The position numbers and the translations under genes were made by a program. The notes under the pieces are model-generated. The model did no database searches. It saw nothing but the letters and a program-made list of their open reading frames with translations, and was not told the origin of the DNA. Shown piece by piece: positions 7,170 through 16,037 of a stretch of 61,649 nucleotides of DNA; the stretch's first letter is position 1, and every line of letters begins with the position of its first letter. Location: positions 1 to 61,649 of the forward strand of contig JAGBUS010000086.1 in NCBI GenBank assembly GCA_017630735.1. The letters run 5' to 3'. This DNA is from Alistipes sp. GTDB taxonomy: Bacteria; Bacteroidota; Bacteroidia; Bacteroidales; Rikenellaceae.

Positions 7170-7883
7170 TTAGTTTGCCTGGTAAACATCTGCGCCTCCT
7201 GAGCGGATGATGTCTTTAGATTCAGGATTACCGCTGTAGGCTACGTCAGCACCACCAGAGGCATTTACCGTAAGGACCTTTGTTGCGTGTACGGCAACGT
7301 CAGCACCTCCCGATGCAGATACCTCCACATTCATTGCCTTAAGGTCGTCGAGGTCGGCATCCGCACCGCCCGATGCTGCTACGGTGAGGTTTACGCAGTG
7401 CCCTGCCATCTCAGCATCCGCACCACCCGATACTGCCAAAATGATGTCACCACACTCTCCCTCGATGTCGATGTCTGCACCACCTGATGCTGCAATGGTG
7501 AGCATCTCGGCTCTGCAGTCGTGCCACTCGATGTCCGCGCCTCCTGATGCAGCGATGGTGTTGTATGCAAGGATAGGTACGCGTACCTCAAAGGTCTTGG
7601 CACGTAGTGAGTTTTCGCTAAGGCTAATATCGATTGTTCCCTTGTCGGTCTTTATATCGAGGATGTCGAAGATGTCGGTGTGTGTCTTAACGCGAATCTC
7701 ATTTGCTGGAATAGTAGCGTCGATAATCACATCTGCTCCACACGATGCTGCTATGGCTGTCACCTCGTCGTTGAGGGGCAGTGTGCGCTCCTCGATAGGT
7801 GCTTCGGAGAGCTTTGTAGTGCCTACGAAGGTGATGCACGATGTTAGTGCAAGTGCGCTAAGGATAATTGTTATAGTTTTCAT
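7170..7883 (-). CDS. DUF2807 (head GIN domain) lipoprotein with SGGAD repeats
   Basis: This 237-residue protein starts with a lipoprotein signal peptide (MKTITIILSALALTSC). The rest matches the DUF2807 family, predicted beta-solenoid proteins of the Bacteroidota cell surface or periplasm with no defined reaction. The motif SGGAD occurs seven times, plus one SCGAD, spaced about 18-25 residues apart from residue ~48 to the C-terminus; each probably marks one coil turn. The corresponding DNA is visibly repetitive. It lies 21 bases downstream of an outer-membrane TonB-type receptor gene and is likely in its operon, under the divergent operator at 10398. Function unknown; a role in envelope sensing or adhesion is only a guess. 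Confidence 0.8.
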   Translation of the reverse strand: MKTITIILSALALTSCITFVGTTKLSEAPIEERTLPLNDEVTAIAASCGADVIIDATIPANEIRVKTHTDIFDILDIKTDKGTIDISLSENSLRAKTFEVRVPILAYNTIAASGGADIEWHDCRAEMLTIAASGGADIDIEGECGDIILAVSGGADAEMAGHCVNLTVAASGGADADLDDLKAMNVEVSASGGADVAVHATKVLTVNASGGADVAYSGNPESKDIIRSGGADVYQAN

Positions 7884-7904
7884 AATATTTTGTATTTTAG
7901 GTTA

Positions 7905-10307
7905 TTAGTTACTGCTGTTTCCATTGCCAAGACGTCCACGGTCCTCCAACGATCCGCTCTCCACGCTCTTTGCGCGGAACTGCTTGCCGGAGTTGAAGTT
8001 ATACGATATTTGGAACTTTGCCGATGGGCGCTGCCACGGCTGGTCGAGGTGCATAACGCGCTTGAAGGTTGGCTCCTCGATGGTGATATTCATCGTTGAT
8101 GGTATTATGTTCTGCACGCCGAGGCTTATGGTAAGCTTGTTGTCGAGCATACGCTTCTTGAGTGTGAGGCTCATATTTCCCATGTCGCTTAGGCGTGTGT
8201 TACCTGCCACCATGCCGTGCATATATTGTCCATCCACCTCGATAAAGAAGTTCTTTGGTAGTGTGAAGGACATCTGTGCATTAGCAAATCCCATAAAGTT
8301 ACGTCTGAGAGGCTCGTCGGGGTAGATGCGCTGACCCATATACATCGCCATAATGTTGAAGTTTGCAGACCACCACTTTGTGAACTGGAATGGCAGGTTT
8401 GCCGAGGCGAAGAAGTTGTTCATAGTGGGGTAGTTGGTATGCTGCATAATCAGCACCTCAGGGTTGTCGGGGTCGGCTATGGTAGCCTGCTGTATGGCAT
8501 TCTCGGTGAGTTTCATGCCGAGGGTTATGCTGAACTTATATTTAAGTACTGCGGTCACCGACAGAGAGTTGTCGTACGATGGCTTGAGGTTGGGATTACC
8601 GCGCTGTATCATATACTCCGAAATCTTGGTCTCGTTGGGTGATAATGCCCAGAACGATGGTCGGCTGATGGTACGAGCATATTGTGCCACGAGCGAGTAT
8701 GCGCCATCCTTTGTTAGTGAGTATGATATGTTGGCGTTGGGGAAGAGGTCAAAGTAATTCTGCTTTACCGTGCCTGTGTTATCATGAAAGTTTGTATACT
8801 CACCGCGCAAGCCTCCCACAAGGCTTAGACGACCGAGACGCGCTGTGGCAATGACGTATGCTGCGCCGATGTTCTCGGTGTAGCCGATGTTGTAGTTCTT
8901 GTCAAGATTAGGGCTCCATATTCCATCTCTCTGATACTCGTAAGTGGCAAGGTTGCTATTATCGTTATAGGTGTATTTGAGACCTGTCTTGAGCACCATC
9001 TTTGGCGAGAGCACCTTCTCCAAGGCTACGGTTGCTGTTCCGAGCTGATAGCTCGAATATGTATTGTCGCGGTATGTGGAGTCGCGAACAATGTTCGGCG
9101 TTGCGATGTTGAATGTCTGGTCTATGTAGCTATTGTTGTTTGGTGATGAATTGCGTGTGTAGTCGCCTATAAACTTCAATGTCGAGCCCATCTCGTCGAG
9201 TTTATAGATGTAGTTGAGTGTCGCTGTAACCATCTGGCTATTATAGTTATTCTCATATACACCCTCGCTACGTGTTGTTGCGGTTGAGGTGTGCTGGGTC
9301 CAGGTATCGGTGCTTGAGCCACCGCCGTAGTAGTTATACTGCACCTCGCCACCTACGGAGTGACGGTCGTTGATGTCGTAGACGATGCCGGCATTACCAC
9401 CTGCCCATGATGTAACTGTGAATAGTTCAGACTCTGCATCGATAACCGTTCCAGAGGTGTAGTCGGTATGCTCCGAAGCCATGTTGCTGTTGCCCTGCGT
9501 TCCTGCCCACATGCGACCGTAGGCATTCACCTTGCCACGGTTATAGTTTAGTGACAGCGAAGGCATAACGTTATATAATCCCTTTGTGCCATTCACCACG
9601 AGCGAGGCGTTACCCATAAGACCAGAGTCTATGCGCTTCTTGGTGGTGATCTTGATGATACCTCCCGACGATGCAGCGTCGTAGTCAGCACCCGACTGTG
9701 GGATGACCTCTATGCGCTGGATATCCTCGGCGCGCAACGAGCGTAGGTAGGCTATAAGTTGCTCATCCTCCATCTTCACCTCGCGGTCGTTGAGGTATAT
9801 CTTCGAGCCCGAAGCACCGTTAATTGAGATTTTATCATCCTGAATCCATACGCCTGGCGCGGTCTTGAGTAGCTCCTCGCCATCCTTGCCTATGGCGATA
9901 GGTGAGTTTGCAATGTCTACCACAAAGCGATCTGCCTCGCGGCGTATGAGCTGAGCTGTTACCACTACCTCATCAATCTTCTCGCTATCCTCCTTAAGGA
10001 CGATATCTGCGAGGGTAGTGTTCTCGGTGAGCGAGATAGGGAGCAGCGTGCTCTTGTATCCAATGTAAGTGATATTGAGGGTGTAGTCGCCACTCTCGGC
10101 GGTAAGCGAGAAGCGTCCCTCACTGTTTGTTGTTGTGCCTGTCACCTGCGTGTTGTTCTGCAACACTACCACTGTGGCGTATGGTATAGGCTGCTCGGCA
10201 CTATCGGTCACGCGACCTCCGAGCGAGTGTCGCTGTGCCGCGAGCGACCCCGCAGTGCCTATGATGAGCACCGCTATCATCATCGCTATCTGAACTAATC
10301 GTTTCAT
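7905..10307 (-). CDS. TonB-dependent receptor-like outer-membrane protein
   Basis: The 800-residue protein has a signal peptide (MKRLVQIAMMIAVLIIGTAG), a CarboxypepD_reg-like domain (residues ~27-105, GGRVTDSAEQPIPYATV), a TonB plug (residues ~120-220, including RIEVIPQSGADYDA) and a C-terminal beta-barrel of the OMP_b-brl_3 type. This family imports ligands across the outer membrane or acts as a surface channel; the substrate cannot be told. It lacks a paired SusD. It is transcribed from a promoter at 10422-10453 that has a perfect palindrome at the transcription start, matching one on the divergent ABC-GntR operon. The DUF2807 lipoprotein follows at 21 bases. Co-regulation with a GntR/ABC pair suggests an envelope-stress or antimicrobial response rather than nutrition (inference). 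Confidence 0.85.
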   Translation of the reverse strand: MKRLVQIAMMIAVLIIGTAGSLAAQRHSLGGRVTDSAEQPIPYATVVVLQNNTQVTGTTTNSEGRFSLTAESGDYTLNITYIGYKSTLLPISLTENTTLADIVLKEDSEKIDEVVVTAQLIRREADRFVVDIANSPIAIGKDGEELLKTAPGVWIQDDKISINGASGSKIYLNDREVKMEDEQLIAYLRSLRAEDIQRIEVIPQSGADYDAASSGGIIKITTKKRIDSGLMGNASLVVNGTKGLYNVMPSLSLNYNRGKVNAYGRMWAGTQGNSNMASEHTDYTSGTVIDAESELFTVTSWAGGNAGIVYDINDRHSVGGEVQYNYYGGGSSTDTWTQHTSTATTRSEGVYENNYNSQMVTATLNYIYKLDEMGSTLKFIGDYTRNSSPNNNSYIDQTFNIATPNIVRDSTYRDNTYSSYQLGTATVALEKVLSPKMVLKTGLKYTYNDNSNLATYEYQRDGIWSPNLDKNYNIGYTENIGAAYVIATARLGRLSLVGGLRGEYTNFHDNTGTVKQNYFDLFPNANISYSLTKDGAYSLVAQYARTISRPSFWALSPNETKISEYMIQRGNPNLKPSYDNSLSVTAVLKYKFSITLGMKLTENAIQQATIADPDNPEVLIMQHTNYPTMNNFFASANLPFQFTKWWSANFNIMAMYMGQRIYPDEPLRRNFMGFANAQMSFTLPKNFFIEVDGQYMHGMVAGNTRLSDMGNMSLTLKKRMLDNKLTISLGVQNIIPSTMNITIEEPTFKRVMHLDQPWQRPSAKFQISYNFNSGKQFRAKSVESGSLEDRGRLGNGNSSN

Positions 10308-10397
10308 CTTTTAATGTTTTTGTTTGCGTGTTTAACTATTAAACGTATAAGTGGTGTGTTTTGTTACATCTCTAAGTGAAATTATTTTCTTAGTATG

Positions 10398-10453
10398 GTG
10401 TATTAGATAATTAATACACTGCAAATATATGTTCAATTTTTCAATCTTCCAAA
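10398..10453 (-). promoter_or_regulatory. Promoter and operator of the TonB receptor operon
   Basis: On the minus strand, TTTG (10453-10450), 20 bases and TATATTTG (10429-10422) form a Bacteroidota promoter. Two bases later comes a perfect palindrome, GTGTATTA, six bases, TAATACAC (10398-10419), placed over the expected transcription start. The same arrangement, down to the CA between the two elements, is present at 10549-10603 on the plus strand. The GntR-family protein encoded at 12449 is the obvious candidate binder. Confidence 0.75.
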
Positions 10454-10548
10454 TTTTTTGTACGGAAATTTTCCATTAAAATGCTATACCTATGTTTATT
10501 ACACGCATACGTGGCGTTATTTATTTCTTGAAAAAAGTTGCCGAAAAA

Positions 10549-10603
10549 TTTGCAATTACGAAAAAAGACACTACCTTTGCAGTGTATTAGTGGTGTAATA
10601 CAC
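10549..10603 (+). promoter_or_regulatory. Promoter and operator of the ABC-GntR operon
   Basis: TTTG (10549-10552), 19 bases and TACCTTTG (10572-10579) form a Bacteroidota promoter. CA follows, then GTGTATTA, six bases, TAATACAC (10582-10603), a perfect palindrome identical in its arms to the one on the divergent promoter. A repressor bound here would block both operons. The first gene starts 300 bases downstream, with an intergenic repeat element lying in the 5' untranslated region. Confidence 0.75.
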
Positions 10604-10610
10604 ATAATGA

Positions 10611-10889
10611 AACTGAAAACTGAAAGGGGAAAAGTGAAAAGTAAGGCGTCTGCGACGCTGGGTTATTAGAGAATGTCATCCTGAGCGAAGCGTAGCGAAG
10701 TCGAGCGTTGCGATTAAGGTGAGAGCAGAACAAGTTTACTTGTTATGCCGAGCCGTAGCAACGAAGAGGAACTCAAGGATCTCCTAATATACAACACGCA
10801 GACAACGAGTAGTTAGCGAGGTGATTCCTCGGCAAGCTCGGAATGACATATAAACATAATTCCATACTTTTCACATTTCACTTTTCACT
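10611..10889. repeat. Composite intergenic repeat: palindromic GTCATCC element within inverted TTTTCAC tracts
   Basis: A 177-bp element (10673-10849) begins ATGTCATCCTGAGCG and ends CTCGGAATGACAT, so its ends are inverted repeats; the interior includes GGATCTCC and GATTCCTCGG. Shorter copies (107-108 bp) lie at 27950 and 54831. It is flanked by GAAAAGTGAAAAGTAAGG on the left (10629-10646) and by TACTTTTCACATTTCACTTTTCAC-type sequence on the right (10866-10889), themselves inverted to each other. It has no coding capacity and lies in the leader of the ABC operon. The element accounts for most of the 596-bp gap between the divergent genes. Confidence 0.75.
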
Positions 10890-10903
10890 TAAAAATTGCG
10901 GTT

Positions 10904-11731
10904 ATGATTACAACAAACAAACTCTCGTTCGGATACTCGGCTGGTAAGAGGGTGCTGAACGATATCTCGCTAACGTTGGGTGAGGGGCATATTCACGGTC
11001 TTTTGGGCTGTAACGGTATTGGTAAAACTACGCTTCTGAAGATTATCTGCGGCATTATGCGTCCAGATGCGGGAGAGGTCGTTGTGGATGGCTTTGACCC
11101 TATGTCGCGCCGCCCAGAGATGTTCAGCGAGTTGATGATAATACCTGAGGAGTTCGACCTTCCAAATGTCTCATTGGAGCGTTACGCTAAGGTTACTTCG
11201 AGCTTCTACCCTCGTTTCGATATGGGTCAGATGCGTAGCTACTGCGAGGCGTTGGGCGTGAATCCTGTGGAGAAATTGCACGCTATGTCTATGGGTCAGC
11301 GTAAGAAGGCATACATCGCCTTTGCTCTGGCTTGCAACGTGAAGATGCTGCTTATGGACGAGCCTACGAATGGTCTCGATATTCCATCTAAGAGCGTGTT
11401 CCGCAGACTGCTTGCGGGATATGTAGATGAGAGTCGTATGGTTGTTATCTCTACGCATCAGGTTGCGGATGTGGAGTCGCTCCTCGATAACATCGTAATC
11501 CTTGATCAGCAGGGTGTTGCGCTCAATGCCACCACGGCAGAGATATGCCAGCGTCTGAAGTTTGGCAGAGCCGAGGAGGGTGATAAGGTTATCTACTCTG
11601 AGCGCACTATCGCTGGTGATATGGCTGTGGTGTGGAACGAGCGCGAGGAGGATTCGCTGCTCAACATAGAGTTGCTCTTCAATGCCACATCGGCAAACAG
11701 AGATGCTATTCGTGCAATTTTTAATAAGTAG
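10904..11731 (+). CDS. ABC transporter ATP-binding protein
   Basis: The 275-residue protein is the ATPase of an ABC exporter. Visible motifs are the Walker A GCNGIGKTTLLK (residue ~36), the signature MSMGQRKKAYIAFAL (~129), Walker B MLLMDEPTNGLD (~150) and the H-loop STHQVAD (~185). The last ~60 residues are an extension typical of the YtrB/EcsA-like group. It is followed after six bases by a membrane protein and then a YtrA-type GntR regulator, an arrangement known from Firmicutes and Bacteroidota operons responding to cell-envelope stress or peptide antibiotics. The transported substrate is not determined by the sequence. Transcription comes from the promoter/operator at 10549-10603. Confidence 0.9.
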   Translation: MITTNKLSFGYSAGKRVLNDISLTLGEGHIHGLLGCNGIGKTTLLKIICGIMRPDAGEVVVDGFDPMSRRPEMFSELMIIPEEFDLPNVSLERYAKVTSSFYPRFDMGQMRSYCEALGVNPVEKLHAMSMGQRKKAYIAFALACNVKMLLMDEPTNGLDIPSKSVFRRLLAGYVDESRMVVISTHQVADVESLLDNIVILDQQGVALNATTAEICQRLKFGRAEEGDKVIYSERTIAGDMAVVWNEREEDSLLNIELLFNATSANRDAIRAIFNK

Positions 11732-11737
11732 TTGGCT

Positions 11738-12445
11738 ATGAAGAAGTTTTCATTGAAGCGCGTAGTGGAGTATCTACGCTACATATATACCGTCCAGGCT
11801 AAGAACTATACCTGGAATGTGTTGGCGATGTTTATTGTGCCACTCTTCTTTGGTATCTTGAATAGAGGAAGCATAGTAACCGCATCAGGAATGTCGCTAT
11901 TTGTCTATATGGTTGCCGCGTGGGTGTTCCCCGTGCGTGAGATGTGGACGTTGCGCCAGCGAGGCACTAAAGTTATGGCTATGACGCTCCCCGTATCTAC
12001 CGAGGAACGTTGGTTGGCGATGTTGTTTAACCTCGCGGTGGTCTTTCCCGTGGTGGCTATAGTAACCTCGGTGCTGGCTATTGTCGTTGCAAAGCCTTTC
12101 GATAGTTTCGATATCGAACTCGGAGACTATATCATTGGTCATCTCGATGGCTTCTACCTCGATTGGGAGGGTTATGTCCTTGTGCAGTTGTTCGCCTCGG
12201 TGTCGCTCTTTATGGCAGCTATCTCACGCCGTAGCATTATGCTCACCTATGTGATTGCCATTGTGGGTGTTATATTGTTGCTCTATGGCGTTGTAGGCAT
12301 AGCTGTTGAGCGCGAGTGGTATATCAACATAGACGCAAATATCGAGGCTGTGGAGTTGGCGGGCAAGATCGTCTACTGCTTGCTTCCAGTGGTGTTCTAC
12401 GCATTGAGTTATATTGCGCTGAAGCGCAGACAGGTAAAATGGTAG
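11738..12445 (+). CDS. ABC transporter membrane protein
   Basis: The 235-residue protein begins at the ATG at 11738 (MKKFSLKRVVEYLRYIY); the upstream TTG at 11732 is less likely. About six hydrophobic segments are visible, including NVLAMFIVPLFFGIL, NLAVVFPVVAIVTSVLAIVV, a strong one near residues 175-198, and a C-terminal one ending LSYIAL, followed by a basic tail (KRRQVKW). There are no enzymatic motifs. Its position between an ABC ATPase and a GntR regulator marks it as the permease of that transporter. It is of the size of half-transporter membrane subunits, so the functional unit is presumably a dimer. Confidence 0.75.
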   Translation: MKKFSLKRVVEYLRYIYTVQAKNYTWNVLAMFIVPLFFGILNRGSIVTASGMSLFVYMVAAWVFPVREMWTLRQRGTKVMAMTLPVSTEERWLAMLFNLAVVFPVVAIVTSVLAIVVAKPFDSFDIELGDYIIGHLDGFYLDWEGYVLVQLFASVSLFMAAISRRSIMLTYVIAIVGVILLLYGVVGIAVEREWYINIDANIEAVELAGKIVYCLLPVVFYALSYIALKRRQVKW

Positions 12446-12448
12446 GTT

Positions 12449-12793
12449 ATGATACAGTTCACAGAAGAGAAGCCTATATGGCGACAGATATATGAGCTTA
12501 TCGCTATGCGTATCCTCTCAGGCGAGTGGGCAGAGATGGAGCGTATAGTCTCGGTGAGGGAGATGGCTGCGGCGGTGGGTGTTAACCCCAATACCGTGAT
12601 GCGCAGTTACGAGAAGTTGGAGGCGGATGGCATCATCTTCAACCGCCGAGGTATTGGTTTCTTCGTTGCCGAGGGCGCGAAGGATCATATCAAACAACTT
12701 GAGCGTAAGAAGTTTATGGACGAGGAGTTGCCGAAGCTCAAGGAGCGACTCTCGCACATTGGTCTTACCATCGATGTTAGGGTAAAGGACTAA
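12449..12793 (+). CDS. GntR-family regulator, YtrA-like
   Basis: The 114-residue protein has an N-terminal GntR winged helix (residues ~5-73: KPIWRQIYELIAMRILSGEW, VREMAAAVGVNPNTVMRSYEKL, GIGFFV) and only ~40 more residues, helical and rich in Lys/Glu. That short tail is typical of the YtrA subfamily, whose members dimerise through it and usually repress an adjacent ABC transporter. The gene starts three bases after the permease stop, so it is third in the operon and should be autoregulated. The most likely targets are the matching palindromes at 10398 and 10582, which would link the transporter with the divergent TonB receptor operon. A bidirectional terminator follows. Confidence 0.88.
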   Translation: MIQFTEEKPIWRQIYELIAMRILSGEWAEMERIVSVREMAAAVGVNPNTVMRSYEKLEADGIIFNRRGIGFFVAEGAKDHIKQLERKKFMDEELPKLKERLSHIGLTIDVRVKD

Positions 12794-12809
12794 TGTTAAA
12801 CAACTTCAT

Positions 12810-12854
12810 ACAAACAAGGGATTGCCAAACAATGTTAGGCAATCCCTTGTTTGT
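12810..12854. terminator. Bidirectional terminator between GntR gene and phnA
   Basis: A perfect 17-bp stem, ACAAACAAGGGATTGCC (12810-12826) and its complement (12838-12854), separates two convergent genes. A-rich and T-rich flanks allow it to act in both directions. Confidence 0.85.
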
Positions 12855-12866
12855 GTAAGCCAGAGC

Positions 12867-13196
12867 TTACTTCTTTAGGAAGCAGGTTTTGAGTACGATG
12901 CTGCTGCCGTCAATCTTGCAATCAACCTCCTCTGGGTTGTCGGTAAGGCGTATGCTCTTAACCTTTGTGCCGCGCTTGATAACCATAGACGAACCCTTAA
13001 CCTTGAGGTCTTTGATAACTGTTACGGCATCGCCGTCACAAAGCTCTGCGCCGTTGCTGTCGCGAGCGATGTCGTTGTTGTCGTTACTCTCCTCGCCTGC
13101 GTTAAACTCGTGACCGCAGTCAGGACATACGTTTAGTGATCCGTCGAAATAGGTGTTGTCGCCACCGCACTTGGGGCATTGAGGTGTGTTTGTCAT
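12867..13196 (-). CDS. phnA: PhnA/YjdM-family zinc-ribbon protein
   Basis: This 109-residue protein belongs to the PhnA (YjdM) family. The N-terminus carries a zinc ribbon with two CxxC pairs, CPKCGG and CPDCGHEF (residues ~7-30). The C-terminal ~70 residues form the conserved SH3-like PhnA domain (LCDGDAVTVIKDLKVKGSS, then IKRGTKVKSIRL and IDGSSIVLKTCFLKK). Despite the old name the protein has no proven role in phosphonate use. It is a single gene facing the GntR operon across a shared terminator. Confidence 0.92.
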   Translation of the reverse strand: MTNTPQCPKCGGDNTYFDGSLNVCPDCGHEFNAGEESNDNNDIARDSNGAELCDGDAVTVIKDLKVKGSSMVIKRGTKVKSIRLTDNPEEVDCKIDGSSIVLKTCFLKK

Positions 13197-13340
13197 CTCG
13201 TTATAAGTTTAGAATTTGTGCAAAAATATATAAATTTTGCAAACTAACAGCATCGACCCTGCAAATTCCCATCTTTAGTGCTCTATTTCGAGCAATGAAT
13301 TTTGCCCTTCGGATGTTGAAAAATTTTCGCTTTGCGAGCG

Positions 13341-13370
13341 TTGTTAATCCATAAAAAATTGCTACATTTG
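13341..13370 (+). promoter_or_regulatory. Promoter of plsC and the downstream operon
   Basis: TTG (13341-13343), 19 bases and TACATTTG (13363-13370) match the Bacteroidota promoter. The plsC ATG lies 40 bases further on. The remainder of the ~210-bp gap back to phnA shows no gene. Confidence 0.6.
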
Positions 13371-13410
13371 CACGATTAAACCTATATATAAGAATCTAAC
13401 AACGTTTATT

Positions 13411-14139
13411 ATGTTAACTATTCTCTATTATCTCGTATGTTTGGTTGCTGCAACAGTTTTGTTTGTGGCTTCGTTCATCGCTCTTGTAGTGTGCTATCCA
13501 TTTGATAAAAAGCGCGTTGTGGTGCATACACTCTCGAAGTGGATTACCGACGTAGTCTTCGGCTTGCCGATATTTATGAAGCGCGAGGTGATAGGTCTGG
13601 AGAACATAGACCCAAAGAAGGCATACGTTATGGTGCTCAACCATAACTCTATGGTCGATATCATGAGCATTTACAACCTTCCGCTTGTCTTCAAGTGGGT
13701 GTCGAAGAAGGAGGTATACCGCATCCCTATCGTTGGTCAGTTGCTCTTTGCTCATGGCGATATTGTAATCAACCGCGCAAGTACCAAGGAGGCTATGCAG
13801 TTGGTGCATACTCGCGGTTTGGAGTGGCTGAAGAAGGGTGCTTGTGTCTCTATCTTCCCTGAGGGTACACGCTCTAAGGATGGCGAGATTCATAACTTCA
13901 AGTCTGGAGCATTTATCTTGGCAAAGGAGGCGGGCGTACCTATTCTGCCTATCGTGTTGGATGGTACAAACACTATGGTGCGTAATGGCTGGTTGATGAA
14001 CTGGCGTAACAAGATTACCATCCGTGTTCTCCCTCCAGTGTCGGCTGAGGATGTGCAGAATCGCGACATTAAGGATGTTATGGCGGAGGTGCGTGAGAAT
14101 ATGGTCGAGACATTGGCAGAGATTCGTAAGAATAAGTAA
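13411..14139 (+). CDS. plsC: 1-acyl-sn-glycerol-3-phosphate acyltransferase
   Basis: The 242-residue protein is a PlsC-type acyltransferase that adds the second fatty acid to lysophosphatidate in phospholipid synthesis, at the inner membrane. The first ~25 residues are a membrane segment. The HX4D motif is in NHNSMVDIM (residue ~88) and the glycerophosphate-binding FPEGTRS lies near residue 150, followed by [12 protein letters not shown]. Length fits the family. It is 23 bases upstream of parE and probably begins a long operon running through lolA. A large open frame on the opposite strand over this gene is a coding shadow. Confidence 0.93.
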   Translation: MLTILYYLVCLVAATVLFVASFIALVVCYPFDKKRVVVHTLSKWITDVVFGLPIFMKREVIGLENIDPKKAYVMVLNHNSMVDIMSIYNLPLVFKWVSKKEVYRIPIVGQLLFAHGDIVINRASTKEAMQLVHTRGLEWLKKGACVSIFPEGTRSKDGEIHNFKSGAFILAKEAGVPILPIVLDGTNTMVRNGWLMNWRNKITIRVLPPVSAEDVQNRDIKDVMAEVRENMVETLAEIRKNK

Positions 14140-14162
14140 CAAAGAAATATAGAGGAGGTTTT

Positions 14163-16037
14163 ATGGCAGAGTTGAACTTGGAAAATCAAGTTGCCGAATA
14201 TACAAAAGATGCGATTGTCACCCTTTCGCCACGCGAGCATATCCGCTTGCGTCCCGGTATGTACATCGGAAAGTTGGGTGACGGTACACAGTCCGATGAT
14301 GGTATCTATGTGCTTATCAAGGAGGTTGTTGATAACTCTATTGATGAGTTTATCATGGGTGCTGGTAAGCGTATTGAGATTACTATCGAGGACGATAAGG
14401 TCTCGGTGCGTGACTATGGTCGCGGTATTCCATTGGAGGCGTTGTCGGATGCTGTGAGCAAGATGAATACGGGTGGTAAGTATGGCGGTGATGCCTTCAA
14501 GAAGACTGTAGGTCTTAATGGTGTGGGTGTCAAGGCTGTGAATATGCTATCGAGCCACTTCGTTGCTCGCTCGGTGCGTAATGGCGAGGCGCGCACAGTA
14601 ACTTTCTCTCAGGGTCTGGAGCTTACCGATCGCACGGAGAGTGGCGTTACGGAGCAGAATGGTACATACGTGGAGTTTGTCGTAGATAGGGAGGTATTTG
14701 GTGAGTATGCCTACAACCTTGAGTATGTAGAGCAGATGGTGAAGAACTACACCTACCTAAACCTCGGTCTTACTGTAGTGCTTAATGGCAAGCCTTATAT
14801 CTCAAAAAACGGACTTCTCGATTTGGTGAACGACAATATGTCGAGCGAGCCGTTGTATGCTCCTGTGCATATCACTGGCGAGGATATCGAGATTGTTATC
14901 ACCCATGGCAATGGCTATGGCGAGTCGTACTATTCGTTTGTCAATGGTCAGTATACACCACAAGGTGGTACACATCAGGCAGCATTCCGTGAGGCTATAG
15001 CTAAGACCATTAAGGAGTTCTATCGCAAGGACTACGATCCATCCGATATCCGAACTTCTATCATCGCGGCTATCTCGGTGCGTGTTGATGATCCTATCTT
15101 CGAGTCGCAGACCAAGACAAAGCTCGGCTCAAAGGATAAGGAGGCAGGTGTTACAATGCGACAGTTTGTAGGTGACTTCCTCGCTACAAATCTCGATAAC
15201 TACCTCCATAAGCATCCCGATGCTGCTCAGGCTTTGCAGCGTAAGATTGTGGAGAACGAGAAGGAGCGCAAGGCTATCTCTGGTGTGCAGAAGAAGGCAC
15301 GCGAGGCAGCTAAAAAGGTGTCGCTAAACAATAAGAAGCTTCGCGATTGTAAGATTCATTACACCGATAAGTCGGATTTGGCGGAGCAGACTATGATATT
15401 TATCACCGAGGGTAACTCAGCTTCGGGATCTATCACTTCGAGCCGCGATCCACGTACACAGGCGGTATTCTCATTGCGAGGAAAGCCACTTAACTGCTAT
15501 GGTCTTACTAAACGCGTGGTATACGAGAATGAGGAGTTCAACCTGTTGCAGGCGGCACTTAACATCGAGGAGGATATGGATAACCTGCGCTACAATAAGG
15601 TTATTATCGCTACCGATGCCGATGTCGATGGTATGCATATCCGCTTGTTGTTAACCTCGTTCTTTTTGCAGTTCTTCCCCGATGTTATACGTCTCGGTCA
15701 TCTCTATATCTTGCAGACACCGCTGTTTCGTGTGCGTAACAAGAAGGAGACCCACTACTGCTATACGGATGATGAGCGTGTGGCGGCGATTAAGAAGTGT
15801 GGTGCTCAGGCAGAGATTACACGATTCAAAGGTCTTGGTGAGATCTCGGCTGCGGAGTTTAAGGAGTTTATCGGTGAGGGTATGCGTCTCGACCGTGTGC
15901 GCTTGACGAAGGATGATCCTATTCACGACCTATTGGATTTCTATATGGGTAAGAATACGCCAGACCGTAAGGACTTCATCGTAGGCAATCTGCGTGTTGA
16001 GGAGGATATTGTCGAAAATATGAAAATTGTTGACTAA
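14163..16037 (+). CDS. parE: DNA topoisomerase IV subunit B
   Basis: The 624-residue protein is the ATPase subunit of a type IIA topoisomerase, here topoisomerase IV, which unlinks daughter chromosomes. The N-terminal GHKL ATPase domain shows [16 protein letters not shown] and [14 protein letters not shown] (to residue ~210). A transducer domain (~220-385) follows, then the TOPRIM domain with [12 protein letters not shown] (usual form EGDSA) and [12 protein letters not shown] (~490). The C-terminus ends with a short tail rather than the long gyrase insertion. It overlaps parC by one base (TAATG), so the two are co-translated. gyrA is also in this window, at 49305, so this pair is the topoisomerase IV set. 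Confidence 0.94.
   Translation: MAELNLENQVAEYTKDAIVTLSPREHIRLRPGMYIGKLGDGTQSDDGIYVLIKEVVDNSIDEFIMGAGKRIEITIEDDKVSVRDYGRGIPLEALSDAVSKMNTGGKYGGDAFKKTVGLNGVGVKAVNMLSSHFVARSVRNGEARTVTFSQGLELTDRTESGVTEQNGTYVEFVVDREVFGEYAYNLEYVEQMVKNYTYLNLGLTVVLNGKPYISKNGLLDLVNDNMSSEPLYAPVHITGEDIEIVITHGNGYGESYYSFVNGQYTPQGGTHQAAFREAIAKTIKEFYRKDYDPSDIRTSIIAAISVRVDDPIFESQTKTKLGSKDKEAGVTMRQFVGDFLATNLDNYLHKHPDAAQALQRKIVENEKERKAISGVQKKAREAAKKVSLNNKKLRDCKIHYTDKSDLAEQTMIFITEGNSASGSITSSRDPRTQAVFSLRGKPLNCYGLTKRVVYENEEFNLLQAALNIEEDMDNLRYNKVIIATDADVDGMHIRLLLTSFFLQFFPDVIRLGHLYILQTPLFRVRNKKETHYCYTDDERVAAIKKCGAQAEITRFKGLGEISAAEFKEFIGEGMRLDRVRLTKDDPIHDLLDFYMGKNTPDRKDFIVGNLRVEEDIVENMKIVD

Noticed and set aside
7190..7760. Regularly spaced DNA repeats resembling a CRISPR array
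   Set aside because: The repeats are in frame and encode the SGGAD motif of a DUF2807 protein; spacing and sequence vary and no cas gene is near.
7384..7908. A 174-codon plus-strand frame opposite the DUF2807 gene
   Set aside because: Its apparent SAPPDAA repeats are the complement of the SGGAD-coding repeats on the other strand.
10611..10889. An insertion sequence bounded by TTTTCAC inverted repeats
   Set aside because: There is no coding capacity for a transposase and no clear target-site duplication, so I describe it as a repeat, not an IS.
10308..10903. A possible hidden RNA gene or riboswitch in the 596-bp gap
   Set aside because: The gap is explained by two divergent promoters with operators and a composite repeat; I could not fold it into a known riboswitch or tRNA.
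13414..14142. A 242-codon open frame on the minus strand covering plsC
   Set aside because: It mirrors the length of plsC exactly, has a Leu/His/Thr-heavy composition typical of reverse-strand shadows and resembles no family; plsC has clear catalytic motifs.
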